Assembly (NCBI RefSeq): GCF_041714655.1
Contig: NZ_CP168219.1
Location: forward strand, 1,612,001 to 1,676,000
Direction: 5' to 3'
Length of the DNA stretch: 64,000 bases
Source: Pseudoroseicyclus_A sp041714655
GTDB taxonomy: Bacteria > Pseudomonadota > Alphaproteobacteria > Rhodobacterales > Rhodobacteraceae
Made by a program: the position numbers and the translations under genes. Below, one piece after another: positions 34,147 through 42,742 of the stretch (the stretch's first letter is position 1; each line of letters begins with the position of its first letter). The notes below the pieces were generated by a model, which did not search any database, was not told the DNA's origin, and worked only from the letters and a program-made list of their open reading frames with translations.

Positions 34147-35081
34147 CGGCCCCGGCCGACACCTCCGGCTGGATCAGCATCTATCTCGAGGCCGCGCGGG
34201 CCGAAGCCGGCGCCGCCACCAACACCGCCCTCGCCTATGGCCGCGACCTCAAGGATTTCGCCGGTCACCTGGCCGGCAAGGGGCTCGGTTTCGGGGTCGC
34301 CGGCGAGACCGACATCTCGGCCTATCTCGTCGCTTGCGAGGCGGAGGGCCTGTCGAAGGCGACGCGCGCCCGGCGGCTCTCGGCCATCCGCCAGCTCTAC
34401 CGCTTCGCCTATGAAGAGGGCTGGCGCGCCGACAACCCGGCGATCAAGCTCAAGGGCCCCGGCCGGTCGCGCAAGCTCCCCGGCGTGCTCAGCGAGGCGG
34501 AGATGTCGCGCCTCATCGCCGCCGCCGCCGAGGGGCGCGATGCCGATAGGCGGAGCTGCCTTCTCGAGCTCGCCTATGCGACGGGTCTGCGCGTGACCGA
34601 GCTCGTCTCGCTGCCGCTCTCGGCCGCCCGCGGCGATCCGGCGATGATCCTCGTCCGCGGCAAAGGTGGCAAGGAGCGCATGGTGCCGCTCGCCGCCCCC
34701 GCCCGCGCCGCGCTGGCCGCCTGGGCCGCCACCCGCGAGCGGCAGGAGGAGGAGGCGCGCCTGGCCGGCCGCCCCGCCGCCCGCGCGCTCTTCCCCTCCC
34801 GCGGCAAGGCCGGGCATCTGACGCGGCAGGGCTTCTTCGCGCTCCTCAAGGATCTCGCGGTCGAGGCCGGGCTCGACCCGGCCCGGGTCACGCCACATGC
34901 GCTCCGCCATGCCTTCGCGACGCATCTTCTGGCCGGCGGGGCGGACCTCCGCTCGATCCAGCTCCTCCTCGGCCATGCCGACCTCTCCACCACCGAGATC
35001 TACACCCATGTGCTCGACGAGAAGCTGAAAGAGCTCGTCCTCAGCCACCATCCATTGGCCCGCCGCCGCGCCGAGACTTGA
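34143..35081 (+). CDS. xerD: Site-specific tyrosine recombinase XerD
   Basis: XerD, with XerC and FtsK, resolves chromosome dimers at dif. It is 312 residues. Seen: N-terminal SAM-like domain (TALAYGRDLKDFA), ATGLRVTELVSLPL with catalytic Arg, lysine in RGKGGKERMVPL, HALRHAFATHLL with His and Arg, LLGHADLSTTEIYTHV with the last His and the nucleophile Tyr. The GTG start overlaps the preceding gene's stop. Confidence 0.95.
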   Translation: MTAPADTSGWISIYLEAARAEAGAATNTALAYGRDLKDFAGHLAGKGLGFGVAGETDISAYLVACEAEGLSKATRARRLSAIRQLYRFAYEEGWRADNPAIKLKGPGRSRKLPGVLSEAEMSRLIAAAAEGRDADRRSCLLELAYATGLRVTELVSLPLSAARGDPAMILVRGKGGKERMVPLAAPARAALAAWAATRERQEEEARLAGRPAARALFPSRGKAGHLTRQGFFALLKDLAVEAGLDPARVTPHALRHAFATHLLAGGADLRSIQLLLGHADLSTTEIYTHVLDEKLKELVLSHHPLARRRAET

Positions 35082-35135
35082 AGCGGGCCGCCCGCATCTC
35101 CATAACTCCTTCATCAAACCCAAAACCCGGACACC

Positions 35136-36449
35136 ATGCCCGCCTCCCTAGACGCCGCCTTCTGGATCACCTCCGGCGCGATCCTCCTTCTCCTCGTCCT
35201 TTCAGCCTTCTTCTCGGGCTCGGAGACCGCCCTGACCGCGGCCTCCCGCGGCAAGCTCCGGGCGCTGGCCGACAAGGGATCGGGCGGCGCGACGCAGGCG
35301 CTGAAGGTGACGGAGGACAGCGAGCGCCTGATCGGCTCGATCCTCCTCGGCAACAACGTCGTAAACATCCTCGCCACCTCGCTGGCGACGGCACTGCTCA
35401 CCCGGGTGATGGCCAATGGCGGCGTCGGCATCGCGACGCTGGTCATGACGCTGCTCGTGCTGATCTTCGCCGAGGTCCTGCCGAAGACCTACGCCATCAC
35501 CAATGCCGAAAGCACGGCCGCCCGCGTCGCCCCGCCGATCGCGGTGATCGTGCTCCTCTTCTCGCCCATCGTCTCGCTGATCCGCGCCATCGTCCGCGCC
35601 GTGCTGCGGCTCTTCGGCGTGCGCCCCGACCCGGGCGCCAATATCCTCGCCGTGCGCGAGGAGATCGCCGGCGCCCTGCAACTCGGCCATTCCGAGGGCG
35701 TGGTCGAGAAGGAGGACCGCGACCGCATCCTCGGCGCGCTCGACCTCGCCGACCGCACGGTCGAGGAGATCATGCGCCACCGCTCCGGCATCGAGACCAT
35801 CGACGCCGACCGTCCGGTGACCGAGATCCTCGCCACCGTGCTCGAAAGCCGCCACACCCGCCTGCCGCTCTGGCGCGGCGAGCAGGAGAACATCGTCGGT
35901 GTGCTCCACGCCAAGGATCTCCTCCGCGCGCTGCACCGGCGGCTCGACGAGGGCCAGATCGCCCCGGACGAGCTGACGGCCTTCGACATCATGGATGTCG
36001 CGATGGAGCCCTACTTCATCCCCGAATACACGACGCTCGACGACCAGATGCGCCAGTTCCTGAAGCGCCACACGCATTTCGCGCTGGTGGTCGACGAATA
36101 CGGCGCGCTGCAGGGGCTGATCACGCTGGAGGACATCCTGGAGGAGATCGTCGGCGAGATCGCCGACGAGTTCGACGAGCCCGAGGAGGCCCCCGCCTCC
36201 GTCTCGGCCGATGGCAGCTACGAGGTCGACGGCGCCATGACGATCCGCGACCTCAACCGCACCTACGACTGGTCGCTCCCCGATGACGAGGCCAACACGC
36301 TGGCGGGGCTGGTGATCCACGAGGCGCAGATCATCCCGGCCGAGGGGCAGGTCTTCTCCTTCCACGGCTTCCGCTTCGAGGTGGTCGCGAAGGAAGAGAA
36401 CCGCCTGACCCGGCTCAGGGTGACGCCGCTGGATTCGCCCTACGAGTAG
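35136..36449 (+). CDS. CorC/HlyC-type transporter (CNNM/DUF21, CBS pair)
   Basis: A 437-residue membrane protein. The DUF21 transmembrane domain covers about 1-190 (FSGSETALTAASRGKLRALA, GNNVVNILATSLATALL, EVLPKTYAITNAE). Two CBS motifs follow (about 205-330: RHRSGIETIDADRP, LPLWRGEQENIVGVLHAKDLL) and then a CorC_HlyC domain (about 345-430: EVDGAMTIRDLNRTY, AGLVIHEAQIIPAEGQ). Members transport or regulate Mg2+/Co2+. It is downstream of xerD with a 54-bp gap. Confidence 0.92.
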   Translation: MPASLDAAFWITSGAILLLLVLSAFFSGSETALTAASRGKLRALADKGSGGATQALKVTEDSERLIGSILLGNNVVNILATSLATALLTRVMANGGVGIATLVMTLLVLIFAEVLPKTYAITNAESTAARVAPPIAVIVLLFSPIVSLIRAIVRAVLRLFGVRPDPGANILAVREEIAGALQLGHSEGVVEKEDRDRILGALDLADRTVEEIMRHRSGIETIDADRPVTEILATVLESRHTRLPLWRGEQENIVGVLHAKDLLRALHRRLDEGQIAPDELTAFDIMDVAMEPYFIPEYTTLDDQMRQFLKRHTHFALVVDEYGALQGLITLEDILEEIVGEIADEFDEPEEAPASVSADGSYEVDGAMTIRDLNRTYDWSLPDDEANTLAGLVIHEAQIIPAEGQVFSFHGFRFEVVAKEENRLTRLRVTPLDSPYE

Positions 36450-36713
36450 GGTTCGCGCGCTGCCGCTTCTGCAGGCAGCCCGCTGAACTGCTGTGCAACA
36501 AAATCTGGACGCTGCGCTATCGGCCGTGCCATCGTGCCCGCACGGGCCGGAGCGGCGGCCCGCTGCCGGCGTCGAGGAGGGCGCCCGCGGCACCGCCGCA
36601 GGAGTGATGGCCCGGGGCCAACCCGGCTGTGCCGGTGCGGCCACCTCCCCGCGCGCCGGCCCCCGGGTGCGGAGGACCTCACATGGGGCCACATATCTCT
36701 TGGGAGGAGAGAC

Positions 36714-37889
36714 ATGACCACCACCAGAACCGCGAGCGCCTCGGCGCTCGCCCTTGTTGCTGTGCTCGGCTTCGCCGCGCCGGCCCTGGCGCAATATGCC
36801 GAAAACCAGGATCCGCCGGAGGGCGTGGAGGCCCTCGAGAGGGACCTTTTCACCACGACGGATTTCTACCTCGATGCCGATCTCTGGGAGGACCCGCGCT
36901 ACACGCGCTGCAACACGCCGGTGCGGCTCGACGACATGTGGGTCGACAATTTCGTCGGCGAATGGGGTGATTGCTCTGAGGGTCTGACCCTCGCCGAGCT
37001 GCAGAGCCCCTATGAGTACCAGAGCGCCGAAGAGCATTACCGCGCCCTGATGGCCGAGGCCGAGGCCAATGGCGGCATCGACCATTACAGCCGCGAGAAT
37101 CCGCCGCCCGACTGGTCGGGCTGGTACAATTCCCGCACGCTTCAGCCCGAACAATGGAGCTTCGGCAACAACGTGCAGGCGGGCGTGCTGATGCAGGCGC
37201 TGACGCCCGAATATCAGTGGCGCTTCGCTCAGGTGATGTACCACACGGCGGTCGACAACTCGCCGCAATGGTCGTCGTCGCATTGCAACCCCGAAGGCAT
37301 GGTCCGCTGGTTCGGCCAGGCAATCCGCGACATCGAGTTCCTCGTCACGCCCTATCAGGTGAACATGCTGTCGGGCACGGCGCTCGACATCCTGCGCCAG
37401 GTGGCGATCGACCAGGAGCCGGTGACCGAGATCAGCCAGTGGTACGGCGAGTCGGTCGGCTTCTGGCACGACGAGACGCTCGTGGTCTGGACGACCAACG
37501 TCCAGGGCTGGTGGATGAGCCACGCCCTGCCGGAGTTCTCCTCCTCCTTCGAGATGGTGGAGACCTTCACGCGCGACGCCGAGGGCAATCTGCATGACGA
37601 GGTCATCATGTACGATCCCGAGGCCTTCCTGCAGCCGATGAAGCTCGACGTCATCTATAGCTGGCTCGACGGCATGCAGAGCAACATCCGCTTCCAGTGG
37701 AAGGAATGCCAGACGAACCTGTGGAACGTCGGCGGCCGCCTGACCCCGGTCAATCCGGGCACGGTCATCGAATACCGCATCCCCGACTGGTATTCCCGCC
37801 CCTGGGCGGCGGTCTGGCAGGAGAACTTCGAGGAGGGCATGCAAGGCCCCCCGCAAGACACCGCGCTCTTCGGCTTCGACGGAGACTGA
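36714..37889 (+). CDS. Exported protein of a broadly found, uncharacterised family
   Basis: A 391-residue protein with signal peptide about 1-25 (ALALVAVLGFAAPALAQ). The second half has blocks I associate with a large family of secreted proteins of unknown function: CNPEGMVRWFGQ, IEFLVTPYQVNML, WYGESVGFWHDETLVVWTTN, and FTRDAEGNLHDEVIMYDPEAF. Four cysteines (CNTP, GDCSEG, SHCNPEG, KECQTN) could form two disulfides. A GGGAGGAGAGAC ribosome site fixes the ATG. The 264-bp region upstream holds no gene. Confidence 0.8.
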   Translation: MTTTRTASASALALVAVLGFAAPALAQYAENQDPPEGVEALERDLFTTTDFYLDADLWEDPRYTRCNTPVRLDDMWVDNFVGEWGDCSEGLTLAELQSPYEYQSAEEHYRALMAEAEANGGIDHYSRENPPPDWSGWYNSRTLQPEQWSFGNNVQAGVLMQALTPEYQWRFAQVMYHTAVDNSPQWSSSHCNPEGMVRWFGQAIRDIEFLVTPYQVNMLSGTALDILRQVAIDQEPVTEISQWYGESVGFWHDETLVVWTTNVQGWWMSHALPEFSSSFEMVETFTRDAEGNLHDEVIMYDPEAFLQPMKLDVIYSWLDGMQSNIRFQWKECQTNLWNVGGRLTPVNPGTVIEYRIPDWYSRPWAAVWQENFEEGMQGPPQDTALFGFDGD

Positions 37890-37930
37890 CGGTAGGGGCG
37901 CCTTAGTGAGCCCTCGCAGAGACTGGGAGA

Positions 37931-37956
37931 CCCGCCGGCGGAAGCTGGCGGGTTTT
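37931..37956 (+). terminator. Rho-independent terminator
   Basis: Stem CCCGCCGGC-GGAA-GCTGGCGGG (one G-T pair, GNRA-type loop) followed by TTTT, 41 bp after the exported-protein stop. Confidence 0.8.
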
Positions 37957-38099
37957 CATTCTGAAGAAAGAGCTTTCGCTGAGGCTCATAGGCGGCCGCT
38001 CTGCCTGTTCAACACGCCTCAGCCATCTCGACCCGCGCGGATTGACAATATTGGGGATAGTCCTTGATGACTTAACGTATTCATATCCCCGGGTGCACT

Positions 38100-38645
38100 A
38101 TGAGTCAGCTCGAAGAGGCACAAAGAGTTGTCCAGAACTATTCAAACCTTAGCCACGGCTACGAGAAGCAGATACATGTATGGCTCGGCATCGGCTCAGC
38201 AGGCGGTGCAGTAGCTCTCACTACCCTCGCCGCGGGATTATCCGATCCAAACTATGCGCTTGTTTTCATCGCGCCGTCGTTGTGGAGCTTCCTTCTTGGC
38301 GTAGTCTGGGCCGGTTTGACGGTTTATTTTCTTCGCGGCCGATATAGCGCTCTATCAGAGCACTATGCTGCGGCCTACAATCGGCAGGTAGCGGGTGAGA
38401 CCGCCGCCAGGCAGCCCTTAGTTTTCTCGATGCCAGAGCGCCTAGCTGAGGAATTCAATGAAGGTCGAAACAAGCTCATCGAGAAGGAAGCTTCTTCCGA
38501 CGCCGTGGCTGAAGCGGCGTGGCTAAGATACAGAATTTTCAGTTTTCTTTGGGCTGCAGCGCTAGCAGTTTCGACAATCTCATTTGTCGTTGGGTTTGCT
38601 ATTCCGCTTGTTAAGATCCAGTTTCTGAATCTCACAATCCAGTAG
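38100..38645 (+). CDS. Orphan membrane protein in an A+T-richer patch, unknown
   Basis: A 181-residue protein. Predicted layout: short helical N-terminus, two adjacent membrane segments (about 28-46 and 52-77, LVFIAPSLWSFLLGVVWAG), a long helical soluble middle with ERLAEEFNEGRNKLIEKEAS, and a third membrane segment (about 145-170). Base composition and codons (TCA, AGA, TTA) clearly differ from all neighbours, as does the 130 bp before it, pointing to recent transfer. No family recognised; a SLATT-like or other helical effector fold is conceivable. It ends 15 bp from the convergent AI-2E-type gene. Confidence 0.75.
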   Translation: MSQLEEAQRVVQNYSNLSHGYEKQIHVWLGIGSAGGAVALTTLAAGLSDPNYALVFIAPSLWSFLLGVVWAGLTVYFLRGRYSALSEHYAAAYNRQVAGETAARQPLVFSMPERLAEEFNEGRNKLIEKEASSDAVAEAAWLRYRIFSFLWAAALAVSTISFVVGFAIPLVKIQFLNLTIQ

Positions 38646-38659
38646 GAGTTGCTCACCCT

Positions 38660-39742
38660 TCAGACCCGCCCGCTCCCCGACAGCATCACAGCGACCGGCC
38701 GCAAGGCGCGCACCTCGGCGAAGACCAGCACCAGGCTCGCCGTCAGCGGCACGGCCAGCACCGCCCCCGCGAGGCCCCAGATCGTCCCCCAGGAGGCGAG
38801 CGCCAGCAGCACCACGAGGGGCGAGAGGTTGAAAGCGCGGCCCATCATGCGGGGTTCGAGCCAGAAGCCCACCACCATCTGCGCCGCCGAGAGCGAGACG
38901 AAGACCCAGGCGGACATCCACAGGTCGCCGAACTGCGCGAGCGACAGGAGCACCGGGAAGATCACGCCGATCATCGAGCCGATGTAGGGCACGTAGTTGA
39001 GAAAGGCGATCAGCACCGCCCAGAAGAGCGCGAACTCGATGCCGAGGATCAGCATCAGCACATAGGAGGCCGCGCCGAGGATGACGTTCAGCACCGTCTT
39101 CACCAGAAGGTAGCCGCCGATCCGCTCGTTGATCCGCGACATCAGCACCAGCGCCCGCCGCCCGTCCTCCGGGGTGCGGGAGGCGGTGATGACCTTCTGC
39201 TCCAGCACCCCCCGCTCGGCCATGAAGAACGAGGCATAGAGCACCATGAGGAAGAGAAGCGCCCCGAGCCCGCGCAGCGACAGGAGCGTCGGGGTGATGA
39301 GCGAGCCCACGTCGATCCGGTCGATGGTGGCGCGGCGCAGGTTTTCCCAGGTCGGCTCGTCCTCGATGCCGACGAGGCTGGCCGTCTGCGTCACCAGAAG
39401 GTCGAGATTGGCCTCGTAACGCGGCAGCGCCACGGCCACCTGCGCCAGATTGTTGAGGATCAGCACGAACAGCAGCACGACCGACAGCGTGAAGCCTCCG
39501 AGAACGGCGATATGGATCGCCCAGGGCGGCATCCAGCGCAGCACCGGCACGGCGCGGATCGCGTCCACCGCCGCCAGCAGGATGCAGACCGAGATCAGCG
39601 CCGCCGCGATGGGCACGAGCACCGGCTGGCCGATCCAGAGGAGCCAGCCGACCATCAGCGCCAGCGCCAAGGCATAGGTTGCCCGTTTGAGCGTCTCGCC
39701 GTGCTCCAAGCCCGCCTCCCTAAAGCCGGACGGCCACGACAT
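38660..39742 (-). CDS. AI-2E family transporter (PerM-like)
   Basis: A 360-residue inner-membrane protein with about eight helices. Family blocks are present: the paired N-terminal helices, the soluble middle, GYLLVKTVLNVILGAASYV, FLNYVPYIGSMIGVIFPVLL, and LEPRMMGRAFNLSPLVVLLAL. These proteins have been linked to AI-2 export or Na+/H+ antiport; the substrate is unknown here. The ATG at 39742 overlaps the rnd stop by 23 bp. Confidence 0.9.
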   Translation of the reverse strand: MSWPSGFREAGLEHGETLKRATYALALALMVGWLLWIGQPVLVPIAAALISVCILLAAVDAIRAVPVLRWMPPWAIHIAVLGGFTLSVVLLFVLILNNLAQVAVALPRYEANLDLLVTQTASLVGIEDEPTWENLRRATIDRIDVGSLITPTLLSLRGLGALLFLMVLYASFFMAERGVLEQKVITASRTPEDGRRALVLMSRINERIGGYLLVKTVLNVILGAASYVLMLILGIEFALFWAVLIAFLNYVPYIGSMIGVIFPVLLSLAQFGDLWMSAWVFVSLSAAQMVVGFWLEPRMMGRAFNLSPLVVLLALASWGTIWGLAGAVLAVPLTASLVLVFAEVRALRPVAVMLSGSGRV

Positions 39743-40877
39743 GCCGGCCCTTGGCGGCCAGCGCCACCTCGCCGGCGCAGAGCTGCAGCGCCTCCTCGCC
39801 GAAGACCTCGCGGCGCCAGCCGGAGAGGCACGGCAGATCGCGCTGCCCGGCGGCGAGCGCGTCGAGCTCCGCCGAATTGGCGATGAGCTTCTGGGCGACG
39901 TCGGAGGCCTCGGCGCGGGCCTTGAGAAGCACGCGCAGAAGATCGGCCAGCGCCGGGTTTACCTGCCGCTGGTCGTCGCGCCGCTCGGCATGGGGCAGCG
40001 CGTCGGCCGGCAGGGTCTGTGCCCTCGCGATGGCCGCGAGGATGCCCTCGGCGATCTCGCCTCGCCGGGCCTCGCGCAGCAGGAGCCGCGAGCGCGACAG
40101 GTCCTTGTCGGTCTTCGGCTTGGTCGAGGCGAGCTCGACCAGCGCGTCGTCCTTGTAGACGCGGTTGCGCGGCACGTCGCGCTCCTGCGCATAGGCCTCG
40201 CGGAAGGCGGCGAGCTCGCGGACGATGGCGAGGAACTTGGGGCTGGCGGTGCGGGTCTTCACCCGCTTCCAGGCATCCTGCGGCTCCGTCCGGTAGGTGG
40301 CGGGGTCGGTCAGGACGGCCATCTCCTCCTCCACCCAGGGCGTGCGGCCGGTCTGCTCCAGCCGGGCGGAGAGGCTCTCATAAACGGTGCGAAGATGTGT
40401 CACATCCGCCAGCGCATAGCGCATCTGGGCGTCGGTCAGCGGCCGGCGCGACCAGTCGGTGAAGCGCGAGGATTTGTCGATCTCGGCCTTGGCGATCTTG
40501 CGCACGAGCGTCTCGTAGCCGACCTGCTCGCCGAATCCGCAAACCATTGCAGCGACTTGCGTATCGAAGAGCGGCTTGGGGATCTCGCCGGTGGCGGTGA
40601 CGAAGATCTCCAGATCCTGCCGCGCGGCGTGGAAGACCTTCACGACCGTCTCGTCGCGGAAGAGCCCATAGAGCGGCTCGAGGCTCAGCCCCTCGGCCAG
40701 CGGATCGACGAGGACGGCGCTCTCCTCCCCCTCGGCCGGATAGGCGATTTGCACAAGGCAGAGTTTGGCGTAATAGGTCCGCTCGCGAAGGAACTCGGTG
40801 TCGACGGTCACATAGGAATGGCGGGCGGCCTCTGTGCAGAAATCTGCAAGTTCCGCCGTGGTTGTGATGACGCGCAT
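39720..40877 (-). CDS. rnd: Ribonuclease D
   Basis: 3'-to-5' exoribonuclease trimming tRNA precursors. It is 385 residues. DEDDy residues seen: VTVDTEFLRERTYY (about 23-36), VFHAARQDLEIF (about 82-93), and YALADVTHLRTVYE (Tyr and Asp, about 152-165). HRDC-type domains follow (VRELAAFREAYAQERDVPRNR). The ATG at 40875-40877 gives the family's start MRVITTTAEL. It is upstream of the AI-2E-type gene. Confidence 0.93.
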   Translation of the reverse strand: MRVITTTAELADFCTEAARHSYVTVDTEFLRERTYYAKLCLVQIAYPAEGEESAVLVDPLAEGLSLEPLYGLFRDETVVKVFHAARQDLEIFVTATGEIPKPLFDTQVAAMVCGFGEQVGYETLVRKIAKAEIDKSSRFTDWSRRPLTDAQMRYALADVTHLRTVYESLSARLEQTGRTPWVEEEMAVLTDPATYRTEPQDAWKRVKTRTASPKFLAIVRELAAFREAYAQERDVPRNRVYKDDALVELASTKPKTDKDLSRSRLLLREARRGEIAEGILAAIARAQTLPADALPHAERRDDQRQVNPALADLLRVLLKARAEASDVAQKLIANSAELDALAAGQRDLPCLSGWRREVFGEEALQLCAGEVALAAKGRHVVAVRL

Positions 40878-41021
40878 GGAACTCCTGCCTCGGGCTGCCT
40901 GCTCGGCATAGGCAATCCCGCCGTCGTTGAAAAGTCCAGTCCGCGCCACTTCGTTGGCGTAAATCTGGGGGAAAGGCTTTTAGCCTAGGTACTTAAGCTT
41001 GGGACAACGAGGTCCGACACC

Positions 41022-42023
41022 ATGAAGACTGTCACACTCTATCTCACCGGTGACCAGATCGGCACCTTTACGTCCGTCTCGCATACCGGCAACGGCGATG
41101 ACATGGTCGTGACGCTGGACGGCACGCAGGCCCTCGGCGGGCCGGAAGACATCTTCAAGCTCGAGGTGCGCCAGGTCGGCGACAGCCAGGACGAATTCAC
41201 CAACGGTCAGTGGCTGAAGATCACGCCCTATCAGGAGGGCGGCGGCGACGAAGAGCCCATCGTCGACAATCTCGACCCGCAGCACGACATGTTCCAGGGC
41301 CGGGCCTCGTCGACGGAGCATCAGATCTTCGTCAATCCCGGCAATTACGTCATCGACCTGAACGGCATCGACGCGGGCACGATGACCTACGGGCCGGGAC
41401 CGGAGCCGGTGCGCGCCGACCAACTGCCCTTCTCCTGCTTCCCCAGCACGCCGCCGACGGTGCCCTGCTTCGCCGCCGGCACGCTGATCGACACGCCGGA
41501 TGGCCCCCGCAAGGTGGAAGAGCTCGCCGCCGGCGACATGGTGCTCACCCGCGACCACGGCGCGCGCCCGATCGTCTGGGTCGGCCGGCGCCGCGTGCCC
41601 GGCCGCGGCCGCCTCGCGCCGGTGGAGATCGCGGCGGGCGCGCTCGGCAATGCACGGCCACTTCGCCTCTCGCAGCAGCACCGGGTGCTCCTCGAAGGCT
41701 GGCGCGTTGCCCTGCATTTCGGCGAGACGGAGGCGCTGACGGCCGCCAAGCATCTCGTCAACGACAGCACCATCCGCATCGCCCCCTGCGACGAGGTGGA
41801 GTATGTGCACCTGGCGCTCGACGCGCATGAGATCCTCTTCGCCGAGGGGCTCGCGACGGAGAGCCTGCATCTCGGCCCCGGCGCCCTCGCCTCGATGGGC
41901 CACGAGGCCCGCGCGGAACTTCTGGAGATCTTCCCCGAGCTCGAAGACGGCCTCGATACGCCCCTCTCGCGCCTCGGCCTTGCCGGCTGGGAAGGTCGTC
42001 TCGCGGCACGGCTCGGCGCCTGA
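41022..42023 (+). CDS. Hint (Hedgehog/intein) domain protein
   Basis: A 333-residue protein. An N-terminal beta-rich part (about 1-145) is of unknown nature. A Hint_2 domain starts with the autoprocessing cysteine C149 in VPCFAAGTLIDTPDGPRKVE and contains AGDMVLTRDHGARPIVWVG and LRLSQQHRVLLEG (His block). No signal peptide; in Rhodobacterales such proteins are often secreted by type I systems. The usual C-terminal His-Asn splice junction is not obvious, so self-cleavage rather than splicing is likely. It is monocistronic, followed by a hairpin. Confidence 0.88.
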   Translation: MKTVTLYLTGDQIGTFTSVSHTGNGDDMVVTLDGTQALGGPEDIFKLEVRQVGDSQDEFTNGQWLKITPYQEGGGDEEPIVDNLDPQHDMFQGRASSTEHQIFVNPGNYVIDLNGIDAGTMTYGPGPEPVRADQLPFSCFPSTPPTVPCFAAGTLIDTPDGPRKVEELAAGDMVLTRDHGARPIVWVGRRRVPGRGRLAPVEIAAGALGNARPLRLSQQHRVLLEGWRVALHFGETEALTAAKHLVNDSTIRIAPCDEVEYVHLALDAHEILFAEGLATESLHLGPGALASMGHEARAELLEIFPELEDGLDTPLSRLGLAGWEGRLAARLGA

Positions 42024-42035
42024 CATGGCAACGGC

Positions 42036-42058
42036 GGCCCGGATGCTGCATCCGGGCC
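42036..42058 (+). terminator. Hairpin after the Hint-domain gene
   Basis: Perfect arms GGCCCGGATG and CATCCGGGCC with loop CTG, 12 bp after the stop. No clear T-run, so the terminator role is tentative. Confidence 0.5.
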
Positions 42059-42124
42059 CCTGCCCCTTCAGATCAAGCCAATCGGCGCGGCCTCGGGCAC
42101 GTCTCAGCCACCCTCAGCCGGGGT

Positions 42125-42742
42125 TCAGCCCTCGACCGCCTCGTCCAGCATCAGCGGCGCCCGCTCGCCCTCGATGAAACGGCGGAGCACGGCCGGATAG
42201 AGCCGGTGTTCCAGCGGCAGCACACGGGCGGCGAGGCTCTCGGCCGTCTCCTCCTCGCGGATCGCCAGCCGTGCCTGGCCGAGGATCGGCCCGCCGTCGA
42301 GCTCGGCCGTGACCTCATGGACGGTGCAGCCATGCGCCGTCTCGCCCGCGGCGAGGGCGCGGGCATGGGTGTCGAGCCCGCAGAACTTCGGCAGGAGCGA
42401 GGGGTGGATGTTGAGCATCTTCCCTGCCCAGGCATCAATGAAGCCCGGCGTCAGCACCCGCATGAAGCCGGCGAGGCAGACGACATCCGGCGCCGCCGCC
42501 TCCAGCCGCTCAGACAGCGCCGCCTCGAAGGAGGCCCGGTCGCCGAGGAAGGGCCGGTGGTCGATCACCGCCGTGCGGATGCCCCGCGCCTCCGCCTTGG
42601 CGAGCCCGCCCGCCTCCGGGCGGTTGGAGAGCACCAGCACCGGCCGCCCGGGATGCCCGGCACCCATGCTGTCGGCCAGCGCCTCCATGTTGGAGCCGGA
42701 GCCGGAGATGAGGATGGCGACGCGGGCAGACGATCCGGTCAC
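42125..42742 (-). CDS. purN: Phosphoribosylglycinamide formyltransferase PurN
   Basis: PurN transfers a formyl group from 10-formyl-THF to GAR in purine synthesis. It is 205 residues. Seen: substrate loop ILISGSGSNMEAL (10-22), VLSNRPEAGGL, FMRVLTPGFIDAW, NIHPSLLPKFCGLDTHARAL with catalytic Asn/His, and HEVTAELDGGPILGQ with the catalytic Asp. The GTG start overlaps the purM stop as GTGA. Confidence 0.96.
   Translation of the reverse strand: MTGSSARVAILISGSGSNMEALADSMGAGHPGRPVLVLSNRPEAGGLAKAEARGIRTAVIDHRPFLGDRASFEAALSERLEAAAPDVVCLAGFMRVLTPGFIDAWAGKMLNIHPSLLPKFCGLDTHARALAAGETAHGCTVHEVTAELDGGPILGQARLAIREEETAESLAARVLPLEHRLYPAVLRRFIEGERAPLMLDEAVEG

Noticed and set aside
36450..36713. Gene in the gap before the exported 391-residue protein
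   Set aside because: In-frame extensions exist but lack a ribosome site, and the signal peptide begins at the ATG at 36714.
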